Source: an uncultured Prevotellaceae bacterium (GTDB lineage Bacteria; Bacteroidota; Bacteroidia; Bacteroidales; Muribaculaceae). Taken from it: a DNA stretch of 64,000 nt. Each line of letters begins with the position of its first letter. Position 1 is the first letter of the stretch. The DNA is taken from assembly GCA_900318645.1 (NCBI GenBank), contig ONLH01000028.1, forward strand, positions 1 to 64,000, read 5' to 3'. This document shows positions 51,730-60,700 of the stretch, one piece after another. The notes beneath the pieces were generated by a model that was given only the letters and a program-made list of their open reading frames with translations, was not told the origin of the DNA and did no database searches. Position numbers and translations under genes: made by a program.

Positions 51730-52137
51730 TCAGCAGAAGACTGATAGGGATGACAATTCTTGGCCGAAACGGTGTAAACCAGCTTCGATTCTGTCAGCTT
51801 GAGGGCGGCGGGGCTTGCTGCGACCATGCATATAGGCCCACAACTGTTTTTGATGTACGCCTGTGATGCGTTCAAGTCCAGCCAGTGACATCAATGTGCC
51901 GTAGTGTAACAACAGGCTCTGAGTGTCATAGTGCCACTCAAGTTCATATTCGCCCTTAATCTCATCGGGCCAGCGATCTTCGGGCAGATTCTTTTTGATT
52001 AATGCGATGGCGTTTTCCACATCGGCTTTCACCTCGTCGATGGTGTTACCAGCACCATAGATGCCCTCGCAATTGACGCTATAGGCGCCAAAGTGATCTT
52101 GGCTCGCACAAATGTTGATGATGATTTGCTTTTTCAT
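51730..52137 (-). CDS. hicB: HicB-family antitoxin
   Basis: The N-terminal HicB fold (about 1-80) has HFGAYSVNCEGIYGAGNTIDEVKADVENAI, a partial RNase H-like domain that binds HicA. The C-terminal part (about 85-130: LMSLAGLERITGVHQKQLWAYMHGRSKPRRPQADRI) is a helix-turn-helix that would repress the operon promoter. It follows hicA by 64 nt. Antitoxin and toxin together form a type II module that stabilises the island or limits growth under stress. Confidence 0.9.
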   Translation of the reverse strand: MKKQIIINICASQDHFGAYSVNCEGIYGAGNTIDEVKADVENAIALIKKNLPEDRWPDEIKGEYELEWHYDTQSLLLHYGTLMSLAGLERITGVHQKQLWAYMHGRSKPRRPQADRIEAGLHRFGQELSSLSVFC

Positions 52138-52201
52138 AACTTCTATAATTGGTTTAGGTTATTGATGGTTATTCTTTGTTTTGACAAGCTAACGATGGGA
52201 T

Positions 52202-52381
52202 TTATATTCCCATCAGTTTCGCTATCTTCTTCCTTAACGGCTCAGGAATCTCCTTCGAGCCATGGAAAGGAACGGGTACTGATAGCTGATCGTTCTTGAT
52301 ATAAAAGTAGTGGCTGCCCTCGGCATGATCAAACTTCCATCCAGCAGCGACAATCTTGCGGTGAAATTCTTTATATTTCAT
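52202..52381 (-). CDS. hicA: HicA-family mRNA interferase toxin
   Basis: A 59-residue frame, MKYKEFHRKIVAAGWK... then EGSHYFYIKNDQLSVPVPFH and KEIPEPLRKKIAKLMGI, has the small double-stranded-RNA-binding fold of HicA. The catalytic His stands in the GSHYFY motif. HicA toxins cut mRNA independently of translation. The start ATG at 52381 is preceded by a complete promoter. Confidence 0.9.
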   Translation of the reverse strand: MKYKEFHRKIVAAGWKFDHAEGSHYFYIKNDQLSVPVPFHGSKEIPEPLRKKIAKLMGI

Positions 52382-52413
52382 AAATGTAGTCTTGTTTATA
52401 TCATTTTACCCCG

Positions 52414-52445
52414 CAAAGATAGAAATATTTCTATTAATCACCAAA
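52414..52445 (-). promoter_or_regulatory. Promoter of hicAB (TTTG-20-TATCTTTG)
   Basis: On the minus strand TTTG (52445-52442) and TATCTTTG (52421-52414) are 20 nt apart, 33 nt before hicA. HicB may act here. Confidence 0.75.
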
Positions 52446-52530
52446 TAAATCATAGAAAAATTTCAATTATTTTCAAATGGGAAGCAAGATTTCCGTAATC
52501 AAAAATATGCACTTTTTTTGCGGTTGCGAT

Positions 52531-52620
52531 TGGCTTTATGGTACATATTTTGGTCGTTTTTGGGCTTTATGGCTGGCTATGAGGCTGTTGTAATGGTAAC
52601 ATCTCTTCCTCTTGGGTAAG
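52531..52620. repeat. 90-bp leader segment, copy 2
   Basis: This is the second copy of the segment that opens the yifB chimera. Here it carries frame-breaking changes and no yifB sequence follows. The two copies flank hicAB as direct repeats. Confidence 0.8.
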
Positions 52621-52647
52621 AGTTTCATTGCCCTCTTCTCTTGATCA

Positions 52648-52692
52648 TTTTTAGTCCCTAACTTATTAAAAAAATGAGTTAAGGACTAAAAA
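52648..52692. terminator. 16-bp inverted repeat
   Basis: 52648-52663 (TTTTTAGTCCCTAACT) and 52677-52692 (AGTTAAGGACTAAAAA) pair over 16 bp with one mismatch and a 13-nt A-rich loop. It looks like a bidirectional terminator, or the end of a small repeat element. Confidence 0.6.
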
Positions 52693-52836
52693 ATAGGTTA
52701 TATCCTCACCTTAATTGAGTAGAGAATTGAAAATCTTGGGAATTATGTACCTTGGAGGTGACAGATCTTGTTTCTTTTTGCTACATAAATCTGTTGGAAT
52801 ATCATGATAAAACTACAATAAGGTGTATTGTATATT

Positions 52837-53003
52837 AACGTGAGTTACATAATTTTTTGTTGATAATCAATACGTTAGCAACTTCCCATTCCTCCACCGC
52901 CTGGGGGGAGGTGCCCGAAGGGCGGAGGAGCAGGATTTACACTCAAAGCACGTCCTCTTGGGATATCAACGCCCCCTGGCCCCCTCTAATCTTAGAGGGG
53001 GAA
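52837..53003. mobile_element. MITE-like element, copy 2 (right end lost)
   Basis: The copy starts with AACGTGAGTT and carries the same core as copy 1: GGGGGGAGGTGCCCGAAGGG, CGGAGGAG, ATCAACGCCCCCTGGCCCCC, CTTAGAGGGGG. The subterminal bases (TTGATAATCAATACGTTAGC) match the reverse complement of the right end of copy 1. No AACTCACGTT is found at the right; the acyl-CoA ligase 3' end begins within 40 nt. Confidence 0.7.
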
Positions 53004-53041
53004 ACCATGTATCAGCATCTTATCTCCGTCGAGGGAGGGGG

Positions 53042-54661
53042 TTACTTGTAGAGGAAGCGTTTGATGGTGCGCTTCGGGGTTTTCTCGAAGGGCTCGGGCA
53101 TCATTTCTACTACGGCGATCTTGCTGTAATTGGGCAGGGATTTGTTGGCTTCAACGCGGATTTGTCCCGGGACAGCGGCCTTGGTTTCCTCGTCCATATC
53201 TTCGGGCAACTCGGAATATACGAGCGCTGTAATCTTGCCGTCACGATCCACCACAAGGCATTCATCCACATACTGGCAGTTGGCCAGGACTGCCTCGACC
53301 TCCTCGGGGTAGATGTTCTGGCCTGACGAGTTCAGAATCATCGATTTGATACGGCCACGGATGAAGATGTTACCCTTCTCGTCAATCACGCCCAGGTCGC
53401 CGGTGCGGAACCAGCCGTCCTCGGTGAAGGCAGCTTCGGTAGCCTCGGGATTCTTGTAGTAGCCGATGGTCAAGTTGGGGCCCTTGGCTTGGATTTCGCC
53501 GGGTATGTGTTTCGGATCCTCGGAATCGATACGTAGCTCGTGAACCGGTTTTCCGCAGGATCCCGGCACAAACTTGGTCCACCACTCATATCCCAGCAGG
53601 GGGCAGGCCTCGGTCATGCCATAGCCCACGGTATAGGGCAGGTGGATCTTCTTGAAGCACTGCTCTGCCTCGGGGTTAAGTGCCGCACCACCCATGATGA
53701 AGCATCGCACGCCGCCACCGAAAGACTCTATCAGTTTTTTGCGTACCGTTCTGTAAATCAATTTGTTCAAAACAGGGATTGACAACAATGTTTTGGCTTT
53801 CACCAACGAGGGTTTGATGGCATTGGCATAGATTTTCTCCATGACCAGGGGCACCGTGACCACCATATAAGGCTTGATGTCGCGCATCGCTTTAAGCAGC
53901 GTGGTGGGCGACGGAGTCTTGCCAAGGAAATAGACGGTGACACCATCGACATTGGGATGGATGAACTCGATAGCCAATCCATACATGTGTGCCAAGGGCA
54001 GCATCGAGACGACGGTCTCGCCGGGAGTGTTGGGGAAATGAGAGTTGGCAAAATCGTCGGTATCTGCCATCGCCTTATAGGTGAGCATTACGCCCTTGGG
54101 ATTGCCCGTGGTTCCTGACGTGTAGTTGATGATTGCCAGGTCATCCAAGTTGTCATCGGGGTAAGACACCTGCTCGGGATACATCCCGTAGGGATACTGC
54201 TGAGCAAACGCTTTCTTACGGTTTTCCCAGGCCGTAGCCACATCCTGATCGCGATGCCAAAGCAGATTGCCGTCCCTCACATTGATGGCAGCCTTGAGAT
54301 TGGGCATATCCTCGGGGTTCTGCTTTGCCCAGATATCGTCGTCAACAAAGAGCAGAACACTGTCAGAATGGTTGGTCAAGGTTGAAACCGTGTCGGGATG
54401 AAAATCGGCCAAGAGCGGCACTGCCACACAGCCATTGACATTGATGCCCCAGAAGGTCATCGCCCAGCGGGCACAGTTGCGTGCGCAGAGAGCGATCTTG
54501 TCTCCCTTGTTTATTCCAGTCGCCTCGAAAAAGATACGGAACTGCTCTATGTTAGTCGCCAGATTGGCATAGGTAAAACTGTCGCCATTGTAGTCACACA
54601 AGGCGTTCAGGGTCCAGTGTTTGCGGACCGTATCTTCCAAATTCTTAAGATAGTGTCTCAT
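53042..54661 (-). CDS. AMP-forming acyl-CoA synthetase (FadD/long-chain type)
   Basis: The 539-residue protein belongs to the ANL superfamily. The adenylation motifs are INYTSGTTGNPKGVMLTYKA (about residues 180-199), YGMTEACPLLGYEWW (about 349-363), WFRTGDLGVIDEKGNIFIRGR (about 420-440) and SGQNIYPEEVEAVL. It would activate a fatty acid to acyl-CoA via acyl-AMP. It has its own promoter-like CAAAAGTA upstream. The MITE-like copy ends just past its stop. Confidence 0.9.
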   Translation of the reverse strand: MRHYLKNLEDTVRKHWTLNALCDYNGDSFTYANLATNIEQFRIFFEATGINKGDKIALCARNCARWAMTFWGINVNGCVAVPLLADFHPDTVSTLTNHSDSVLLFVDDDIWAKQNPEDMPNLKAAINVRDGNLLWHRDQDVATAWENRKKAFAQQYPYGMYPEQVSYPDDNLDDLAIINYTSGTTGNPKGVMLTYKAMADTDDFANSHFPNTPGETVVSMLPLAHMYGLAIEFIHPNVDGVTVYFLGKTPSPTTLLKAMRDIKPYMVVTVPLVMEKIYANAIKPSLVKAKTLLSIPVLNKLIYRTVRKKLIESFGGGVRCFIMGGAALNPEAEQCFKKIHLPYTVGYGMTEACPLLGYEWWTKFVPGSCGKPVHELRIDSEDPKHIPGEIQAKGPNLTIGYYKNPEATEAAFTEDGWFRTGDLGVIDEKGNIFIRGRIKSMILNSSGQNIYPEEVEAVLANCQYVDECLVVDRDGKITALVYSELPEDMDEETKAAVPGQIRVEANKSLPNYSKIAVVEMMPEPFEKTPKRTIKRFLYK

Positions 54662-54713
54662 ATATAGATCCTTTTGAATTATCGAAATGCTTGCAGATAC
54701 AAACTAATCATCA

Positions 54714-54721
54714 CAAAAGTA
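54714..54721 (-). promoter_or_regulatory. -7 box (TACTTTTG) for the acyl-CoA synthetase gene
   Basis: CAAAAGTA on the plus strand reads TACTTTTG on the gene's strand, 53 nt before the start. Confidence 0.6.
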
Positions 54722-54865
54722 CAACATTTTTCTAATATTACTCAATAATGATGAATAATTTTGATGATTAAAACCATTTAAGGCCGTTGCCTCACGACAG
54801 ATTGAGGTATAGATGGAAAGTGATTGAGATTGTTGCGACAATGTCTTTCCAAATCATCAAGAGAT

Positions 54866-56008
54866 CTAATCACTTGTCAGGCTGCTGCAACCGATGAAGA
54901 CACCATCACCGATTCTCGCCACCGTCTTGGGGATGATGACGCTTTCCAGGCCAGAGCAGCCCATAAAGGCAAAGTTGCCGATTTCGGTCACTGAGCTGGG
55001 GATAGTTACCCTGGTCAGGCTCTTGCATCCATCAAAAGCTGATTCGCCAATCCTAGTTACTGAATTGGGAATGAAGATATTGGCTAGCGCCGTGCATCCC
55101 TCAAAGGTCATATCGTTAATCCATCTTACCGCGTCGGGGATGACAATGCTTTCCAGGCTAGTACACCCCTTGAAGGCACTCTCAAAAATTCTCGTCACCG
55201 AATTAGGAATGTTGATGCTGACCAGGCCTTTACAGTCTTCAAAGGCCGACTCCTCAATGACAGTCACCGATTCGGGGATGGTGATGGTTTTCAAACCCGT
55301 ACAGCCACAAAAGGCAAAATCTTCAATACTTACCACAGTATCAGGAATATTGACACTCGTCAGCCCCGTGCACTCAAAGAATAGCCCACTGCTGATGCAG
55401 GTTACCGAGCGGGGGATGGTAATGCTCGTCAGTCCAGTGCAACGCTCAAAGGCATTGCGGTGAATCTCAATCACCGAATCGGAGATATCAATCTCTTTCA
55501 AAGCGGTACATCCAGCGAAAGCTTTTTCACTAATCACCTTAACAGAGTCGGGAATAACGACGTTTTCCAGACTGGTACAGCCATCAAACGTATTCATCCC
55601 GATTTCAATCACTGAATCAGGGATAGTGATGCTTGTCAAGCTGCTACATTCCTTAAAGAGGAGGCAAGGGCCTAAATCAGTCAACGAAGCAGATAGGCGT
55701 ACGCATTGTAAACCTGAGCATCCCAAGAAAACGTAAATGCCGAGTTTTGTCACCGAATCGGGGATAATAACATTTTTCAGACCCGTGCATCCGCAGAACG
55801 CCCCGCTATCGATACCAGTTACCGAATCGGGGATGACGACATCCTCCAGGGCGGAACAGCCATTGAAGGCATCACGACCAATCTCGGTCACTGTATCGGG
55901 AATGATAACGCTCTTCAGATCCTTTCGGTCCTTGAAGGCTTTACTCTCGATTACGGTAACTCCATCAGGGATCATCCCCACTCCATCTATAATCTCATAT
56001 CCAGCCAT
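54866..56008 (-). CDS. Leucine-rich-repeat protein without signal peptide
   Basis: The 380 residues are almost entirely LRR_5 repeats (IPDSVTxIGxxAFxGCTxLExVxI), about sixteen units of 23 residues. The N-terminus (MAGYEIIDGVGMIPDGVTVIE) has no signal peptide and the C-terminus (GCSSLTSD) has no dockerin or sorting tail. It may be cytosolic, or a truncated relative of the surface BspA proteins. The promoter is complete, so it is probably expressed. Confidence 0.8.
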   Translation of the reverse strand: MAGYEIIDGVGMIPDGVTVIESKAFKDRKDLKSVIIPDTVTEIGRDAFNGCSALEDVVIPDSVTGIDSGAFCGCTGLKNVIIPDSVTKLGIYVFLGCSGLQCVRLSASLTDLGPCLLFKECSSLTSITIPDSVIEIGMNTFDGCTSLENVVIPDSVKVISEKAFAGCTALKEIDISDSVIEIHRNAFERCTGLTSITIPRSVTCISSGLFFECTGLTSVNIPDTVVSIEDFAFCGCTGLKTITIPESVTVIEESAFEDCKGLVSINIPNSVTRIFESAFKGCTSLESIVIPDAVRWINDMTFEGCTALANIFIPNSVTRIGESAFDGCKSLTRVTIPSSVTEIGNFAFMGCSGLESVIIPKTVARIGDGVFIGCSSLTSD

Positions 56009-56053
56009 AACAGTCCTTTTTCATCCAGCTTTGCTATCAGCATTGCACGCTCA

Positions 56054-56085
56054 CAAAGATAATACCAATATCCCTCACCAGCAAA
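56054..56085 (-). promoter_or_regulatory. Promoter of the LRR gene (TTTG-20-TATCTTTG)
   Basis: On the minus strand TTTG (56085-56082) and TATCTTTG (56061-56054) are 20 nt apart, 46 nt before the start codon. Confidence 0.75.
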
Positions 56086-56138
56086 TATCTGCCGATAATG
56101 AATTATCCAGCTATCTGGTTTTTCAAGCAATCAGCTGG

Positions 56139-57077
56139 CTAAAAGTCTTTCTTGGTGTTGAGGTGGGCGTTGCGGCGGAGGGTTTTGGGGCGGAGGCGGG
56201 AGATGGCGCTGTGGGCGAAGGTGCGGCGGAAGTCACCGGAGGTCATCTGGCTGATGCGGTCGCGGGTGAGGGTTTCTACGGCATCGGTGAGGGCGAAGTC
56301 CTCGATCGTGGTGGCTACGGCGTTGGCATTGTGGGGGCAACACAGTTGGCACTCGTCACAACCGACGACCCTGTCGCCTGCCACTGCAGGGACCCACTCG
56401 GGCAGTTGCTCGTCGTGGTTCTCGATGAGCAGACAGGAAAGGCAGCGTGAAGCATCGGCGGCTCCTTCCCCGCTCAATGCGCCTGACGGACACGTCTCGA
56501 CGCACTTGCCGCAGTCGCCACAGGTCATCGTGCACGGTTCGTCGGGCGGCAACTGGGCAGTAGTGACGATTTCGCCAAGGAAGTAGTAGGAGCCTTTTCC
56601 CGGGATGATGAGGCAGTTGTTCCTGCCGATGAAACCGAGGCCTGCTTGCTGTGCCCAGTAACGCTCGCGGATGGGTGCCGAATCCACACACGGACGGGTG
56701 GTGCAATGGGTGATTTCTTCGATGAAATGGGCCAATTCGGTCAATTTCTCGCGCAGCACTTCGTGGTAATCGCGCCCATAGGCATAGTAGGCAACGCGCA
56801 GCGTTCCCTCGGGCTGGAAACGGCTAGGATAGTAGTTCAGCGCCAATGAAATGACCGTTTGTGCCCCTTCGAGCAACATTGACGGGTCACGGCGCAAGTC
56901 GCGATGTCCTGCCGCCCATGCCATGCAGCCGTTGTGCCCCAACTCAATCCATCGGTCATAACGTGCCACTGCCTCGTCATCGACAGGCGTGGCAGCAGCG
57001 AAGCCACAAGCGTCAAATCCCAGGCTCATGGCCTGGGACTTGATCAGTGATGCTATGTCAGAGCTCGGGAATGGCAT
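56139..57077 (-). CDS. queG: Epoxyqueuosine reductase
   Basis: QueG reduces epoxyqueuosine to queuosine in tRNA, using cobalamin and two [4Fe-4S] clusters. Clusters are bound by CGDCGKCVETCPSGA and CLSC...CDECQLCCPHN. The catalytic Asp region is VDSAPIRERYWAQQAGLGFIGRN. The start MPFPSSDIASLIKSQ is preferred because the upstream 17 residues are coded within the overlapping deacetylase gene; the two genes then overlap by 20 nt. It completes the step after QueA, whose gene lies at 30268. Confidence 0.92.
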   Translation of the reverse strand: MPFPSSDIASLIKSQAMSLGFDACGFAAATPVDDEAVARYDRWIELGHNGCMAWAAGHRDLRRDPSMLLEGAQTVISLALNYYPSRFQPEGTLRVAYYAYGRDYHEVLREKLTELAHFIEEITHCTTRPCVDSAPIRERYWAQQAGLGFIGRNNCLIIPGKGSYYFLGEIVTTAQLPPDEPCTMTCGDCGKCVETCPSGALSGEGAADASRCLSCLLIENHDEQLPEWVPAVAGDRVVGCDECQLCCPHNANAVATTIEDFALTDAVETLTRDRISQMTSGDFRRTFAHSAISRLRPKTLRRNAHLNTKKDF

Positions 57078-57675
57078 CGAACTTGTAACCCTGCTCCTGG
57101 AGCCACTCAATGGCACGCGGCAGGGCATATTTCATATTCTTCTCGGCCTTCAACGAGTCGTGGAAGACGATGATAGAACCGTTGCGGGCATAACGTTTGA
57201 CATTATTCAGCACCTGTTCACCCGTGAGCTTGCAGCTATAATCACGCGTCACCAGGTCATACATGATGATGGCAAAACGCGAACGCAGCACCTTGGATTG
57301 TCCCCAGCGCAACAGACCGTGGGGCGGGCGGAAGAGTGTGCTGCCAATCAACTCGTTGGCGCGGAACACGTTGTGCAGGTAGTGCTTGGTGCCCACATGC
57401 GCCCCTTGCAGGTGACTCATCGTGTGGTTACCCACCGAGTGCCCGCGTCGGCGAACCTCTTCCAGCAGTTCGGGGTGTCGTTCCACATTCTCCCCGACCA
57501 TAAAGAAAGTCGCCTTGATGCCGTAACGATCCAGCGTGTCGAGCACCCACGGGGTCACCTCGGGTATGGGACCGTCATCAAACGTCAAATAGACCGTGTG
57601 GTCGCGCTTGTGTATGCGCCACACGGTCTCGGGGAATATCATTCGATAGAGCAGAGGAGGACGTTCAACTAACAT
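57058..57675 (-). CDS. NodB-family polysaccharide deacetylase
   Basis: The 205-residue protein has the five NodB motifs: VYLTFDDGPIPEVTPWVLD (metal Asp), SVGNHTMSH (metal His pair), FRPPHGLLRWGQ, IIMYDLVTRDYS and IIVFHDS. It removes N-acetyl groups from a polysaccharide such as peptidoglycan. No clear signal peptide precedes the domain (MLVERPPLLYRMIFPE), so the site of action is uncertain. It lies 46 nt after the DUF2723 gene and overlaps queG. Confidence 0.9.
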   Translation of the reverse strand: MLVERPPLLYRMIFPETVWRIHKRDHTVYLTFDDGPIPEVTPWVLDTLDRYGIKATFFMVGENVERHPELLEEVRRRGHSVGNHTMSHLQGAHVGTKHYLHNVFRANELIGSTLFRPPHGLLRWGQSKVLRSRFAIIMYDLVTRDYSCKLTGEQVLNNVKRYARNGSIIVFHDSLKAEKNMKYALPRAIEWLQEQGYKFDAIPEL

Positions 57676-57678
57676 TTC

Positions 57679-57713
57679 TAGGCGTTAGGCTTTAGGCCTC
57701 AGGCTTTAGTCAG
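57679..57713. repeat. TAGGCnT heptamer spacer
   Basis: Five 7-nt units (TAGGCGT, TAGGCTT, TAGGCCT, CAGGCTT, TAGTCAG) fill the gap between the DUF2723 gene and the deacetylase gene. Confidence 0.8.
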
Positions 57714-57721
57714 ATGAAACA

Positions 57722-60700
57722 TCACTCGCTCAATGATTCTTCCAGGTCAATGGAAGGTCCTTCTTCTTGGGCGGCAGCCTCTTGCTGAGCGGCATAACGA
57801 CGGCGCATGGACTCCTCGTAGGCTTGCTGATAGGCTTGCAGACGGCCCATGTTCACACCGGCATTAGACAGTTTCTGAGCCAATGCCTGGTACTTTTCTT
57901 CACCACACTGCTGGCCATAGTCACCGAGCAAGTCGAGCATGTACTGCTGATCAATGTACTTGTCGGAACGGGTCAGGCGCTCATACTGTGACGGATTCAG
58001 CGACTGGTAGAACTTCAGGTAGCTGGCATAGCGCATAATCTCGCTCTCCAGCAGCTGGTTGCTCTTCTCAATAGCAGAGTCGTCACCACTGGCCTTACCC
58101 AGCGCGTAGTAGATGTTAGCAACCTGTTCGCCCATCTGCACGGTAAACGGGCAGGCACCGACGGGCAGTTTCTCCATCATCAGGTCGAGGATATGACGGG
58201 ATTTCTTGAAGCGGTCGGCAGCATAGGCCTCGCTAGTCATGCCGGCGGGCACAGACGAGCTACCTTGCTGGGCTGCAATACCCTCACCCATCAGGTTGGT
58301 GGCCAGGTCAAGCAGCGCGCTGCGCATAGTGGTCACCATGCGGCTTATCGTCTCATCGAGGTAGAGCGTACCGGGCTTAGCCTTGTCCAGACCACCCCAC
58401 AGGAACTTATTCACCACGTTGTCGTACATGATGTCGGTCGATACGGCAGAATTGCTGTTGCTGACGAGGGGAGTCACCTGATAGACCAGACCAGTCAGAC
58501 GCAGGTAGGGATCAAGACCCAGATAGTAGCTGCTGGGCACAGTCATGGCGAAGTAGCAAGGACGGTTCCAACCCTGGGCGATGCTGCTTGCGATAATGTC
58601 AAACGACATCAACTGGCTTGCGGTAAGGCCAGAGCCCATCTGCTGCAGGTTCACGTTGATCGACTGCGCAATCTGGTCGCGCTGTTCCTCACGGACAACA
58701 CCTGCCTTGACAGCCTGGTCGGCATCCACGGGGATATAAACAACGGGATACCTGATCTCACTGATACCGTAGGGGTTGTTCCTGCTCTCATCGCTATAGA
58801 CGAATTGGATTGATTTGAGTGCATCGGTCGGAGTCTGGTCAGGCTGCACAAAGTAGCAGAACTGGCGCTCATCGTAGGCATAGGTGTCCATACCTGCCTG
58901 CATGGGCAGCGGAGCCGACTCGTAGGCGGCACGCTGCATCTGATTGATGTACCAGTCGGTGGCCAGATAACTCAGGTTGACGGCGCGCACGTCGGTGCGG
59001 TAGCCCTCTACCTCCTGCAGGTACCACAGGGGGAAGGTATCATTGTCACCGTTACAGAAGATGATGCCGTTAGGCGCAACGCTCGCCAGGTAGTTGCGGC
59101 CGAAGTCGCGTGCAGCGGTGCGGCCACTACGGTCGTGGTCGTCCCACGTCTGGCTTACCATCTGCAAGGGCACTATCAGACCGATGAGGGCTGCAACTGC
59201 AGCAATGGCTGTAGCCACACCGCCACGATTGCCCGTCTCGGCAACAGCGGCCTCACCCTTGACTTCCTTCTTGCCTTTCTTCCTGAGGGCCCACATCACG
59301 AGGCTCCACAGTCCGGCAACACCCATACCCACCCAGATACAGTAGGCATAGAACGAACCGGCATAAGCATAGTCACGCTCACGAGGCTGACTCGGCGTCT
59401 GGTTCAGATAGAGCACGATGGCAATACCCGTCATGAAGAACAGGAAGAAGATAACCCAGAACTGCTCAATGCCACGGCGACCGCGGTAGGCCTGCCACAG
59501 CAGACCGATGATACCCATCAGCAGCGGCAGCATGTAGAACACATTGTGTCCCTTGTTGCCCTTGCCCAAGTCATCGGGCAACAGGCTCTGGTCACCCAGG
59601 CGCGGGTTGTCGATAAACGAGTAACCCGAGATCCAGTTGCCGTGGGTAATCTCACCCATGCCCTGGATGTCGTTCTGACGACCAGCGAAGTTCCACATGA
59701 AGTAGCGCCAGTACATATAATTCAACTGGTAGTCCACAAAGAATCGCAGGTTCTCCATCATTGTGGGCCTGAGTTTCAGTTCCTTGCTGGCGGCATTGCC
59801 ATCAGCATCCAGCTGGGTAGTAGCCTCTACCTGGGTGCCCTGCATGCCCAACCAGTCTATGTATTCCTGGGCATGCTTATCGTCATGGATACGCGGGAAG
59901 AGCATGTTCTGCTCGGGGCTGTAGCGGTAGATCTTCTTCTTGCCGAGTTCCTTATAGCGGTCGGGCTGACCGTCGGCAGTCTTTACCTCGGGGGCATACT
60001 GCATCGGTCCCTCCTTGGTGGCGGGCTGCAAGGTGCCACTACTGCTGGGCTCGTACATGATGTCGCTGTAGAGCGTGCGTCCATAGAGTAGCGGAGTCTC
60101 ACCATACTGCTCACGGCTCAAGTACTTGGCCAGGGAGAACGTGTTGTTGGGCGAGTTCTCGTCAAGCGGAGTGTTCTGTGAGCTACGGATCAAGATCAGC
60201 GCATAGCTGCTGAAGCCGATAAAGATCACGAGGATGCATGACACTATGTTGGTGAACACGCGAACAGGAACACGCTTGCAGAACTTGAACAGGTACACGC
60301 ACAGGGCAACGAGCAGAACCAGCGGGATGATAAGGCTATCGCCCAAAAGCAGCATACCCGAGAGCAGGATGCTCAGAGCGAAAGAAATCTTCATCAGCAG
60401 GTCACTCTTGTTGCGATAGAGTTCAAACAGCGCCCAAGCCAGCACGGCAATCAGCACGATGGCATATACCAGAACGCCAGAGTTGAACGACATGCCCAGC
60501 GTGTTGACAAAGAACAGGTCAAACTTCTGGCCCCACTCCACGAAACCGGGTTCCAGACCATAGAGAATCAGGCCCACGATGACGAACGAGATGAGCAGCG
60601 TCAGCAGCGAGCCCTTCAACGTAGAGTCTTCGCCCTTGGTGCGGCACTGACGGTAGTAATAAATCAGCGCGATAGCAGGGATGCACAGAAGGTTCAGCAG

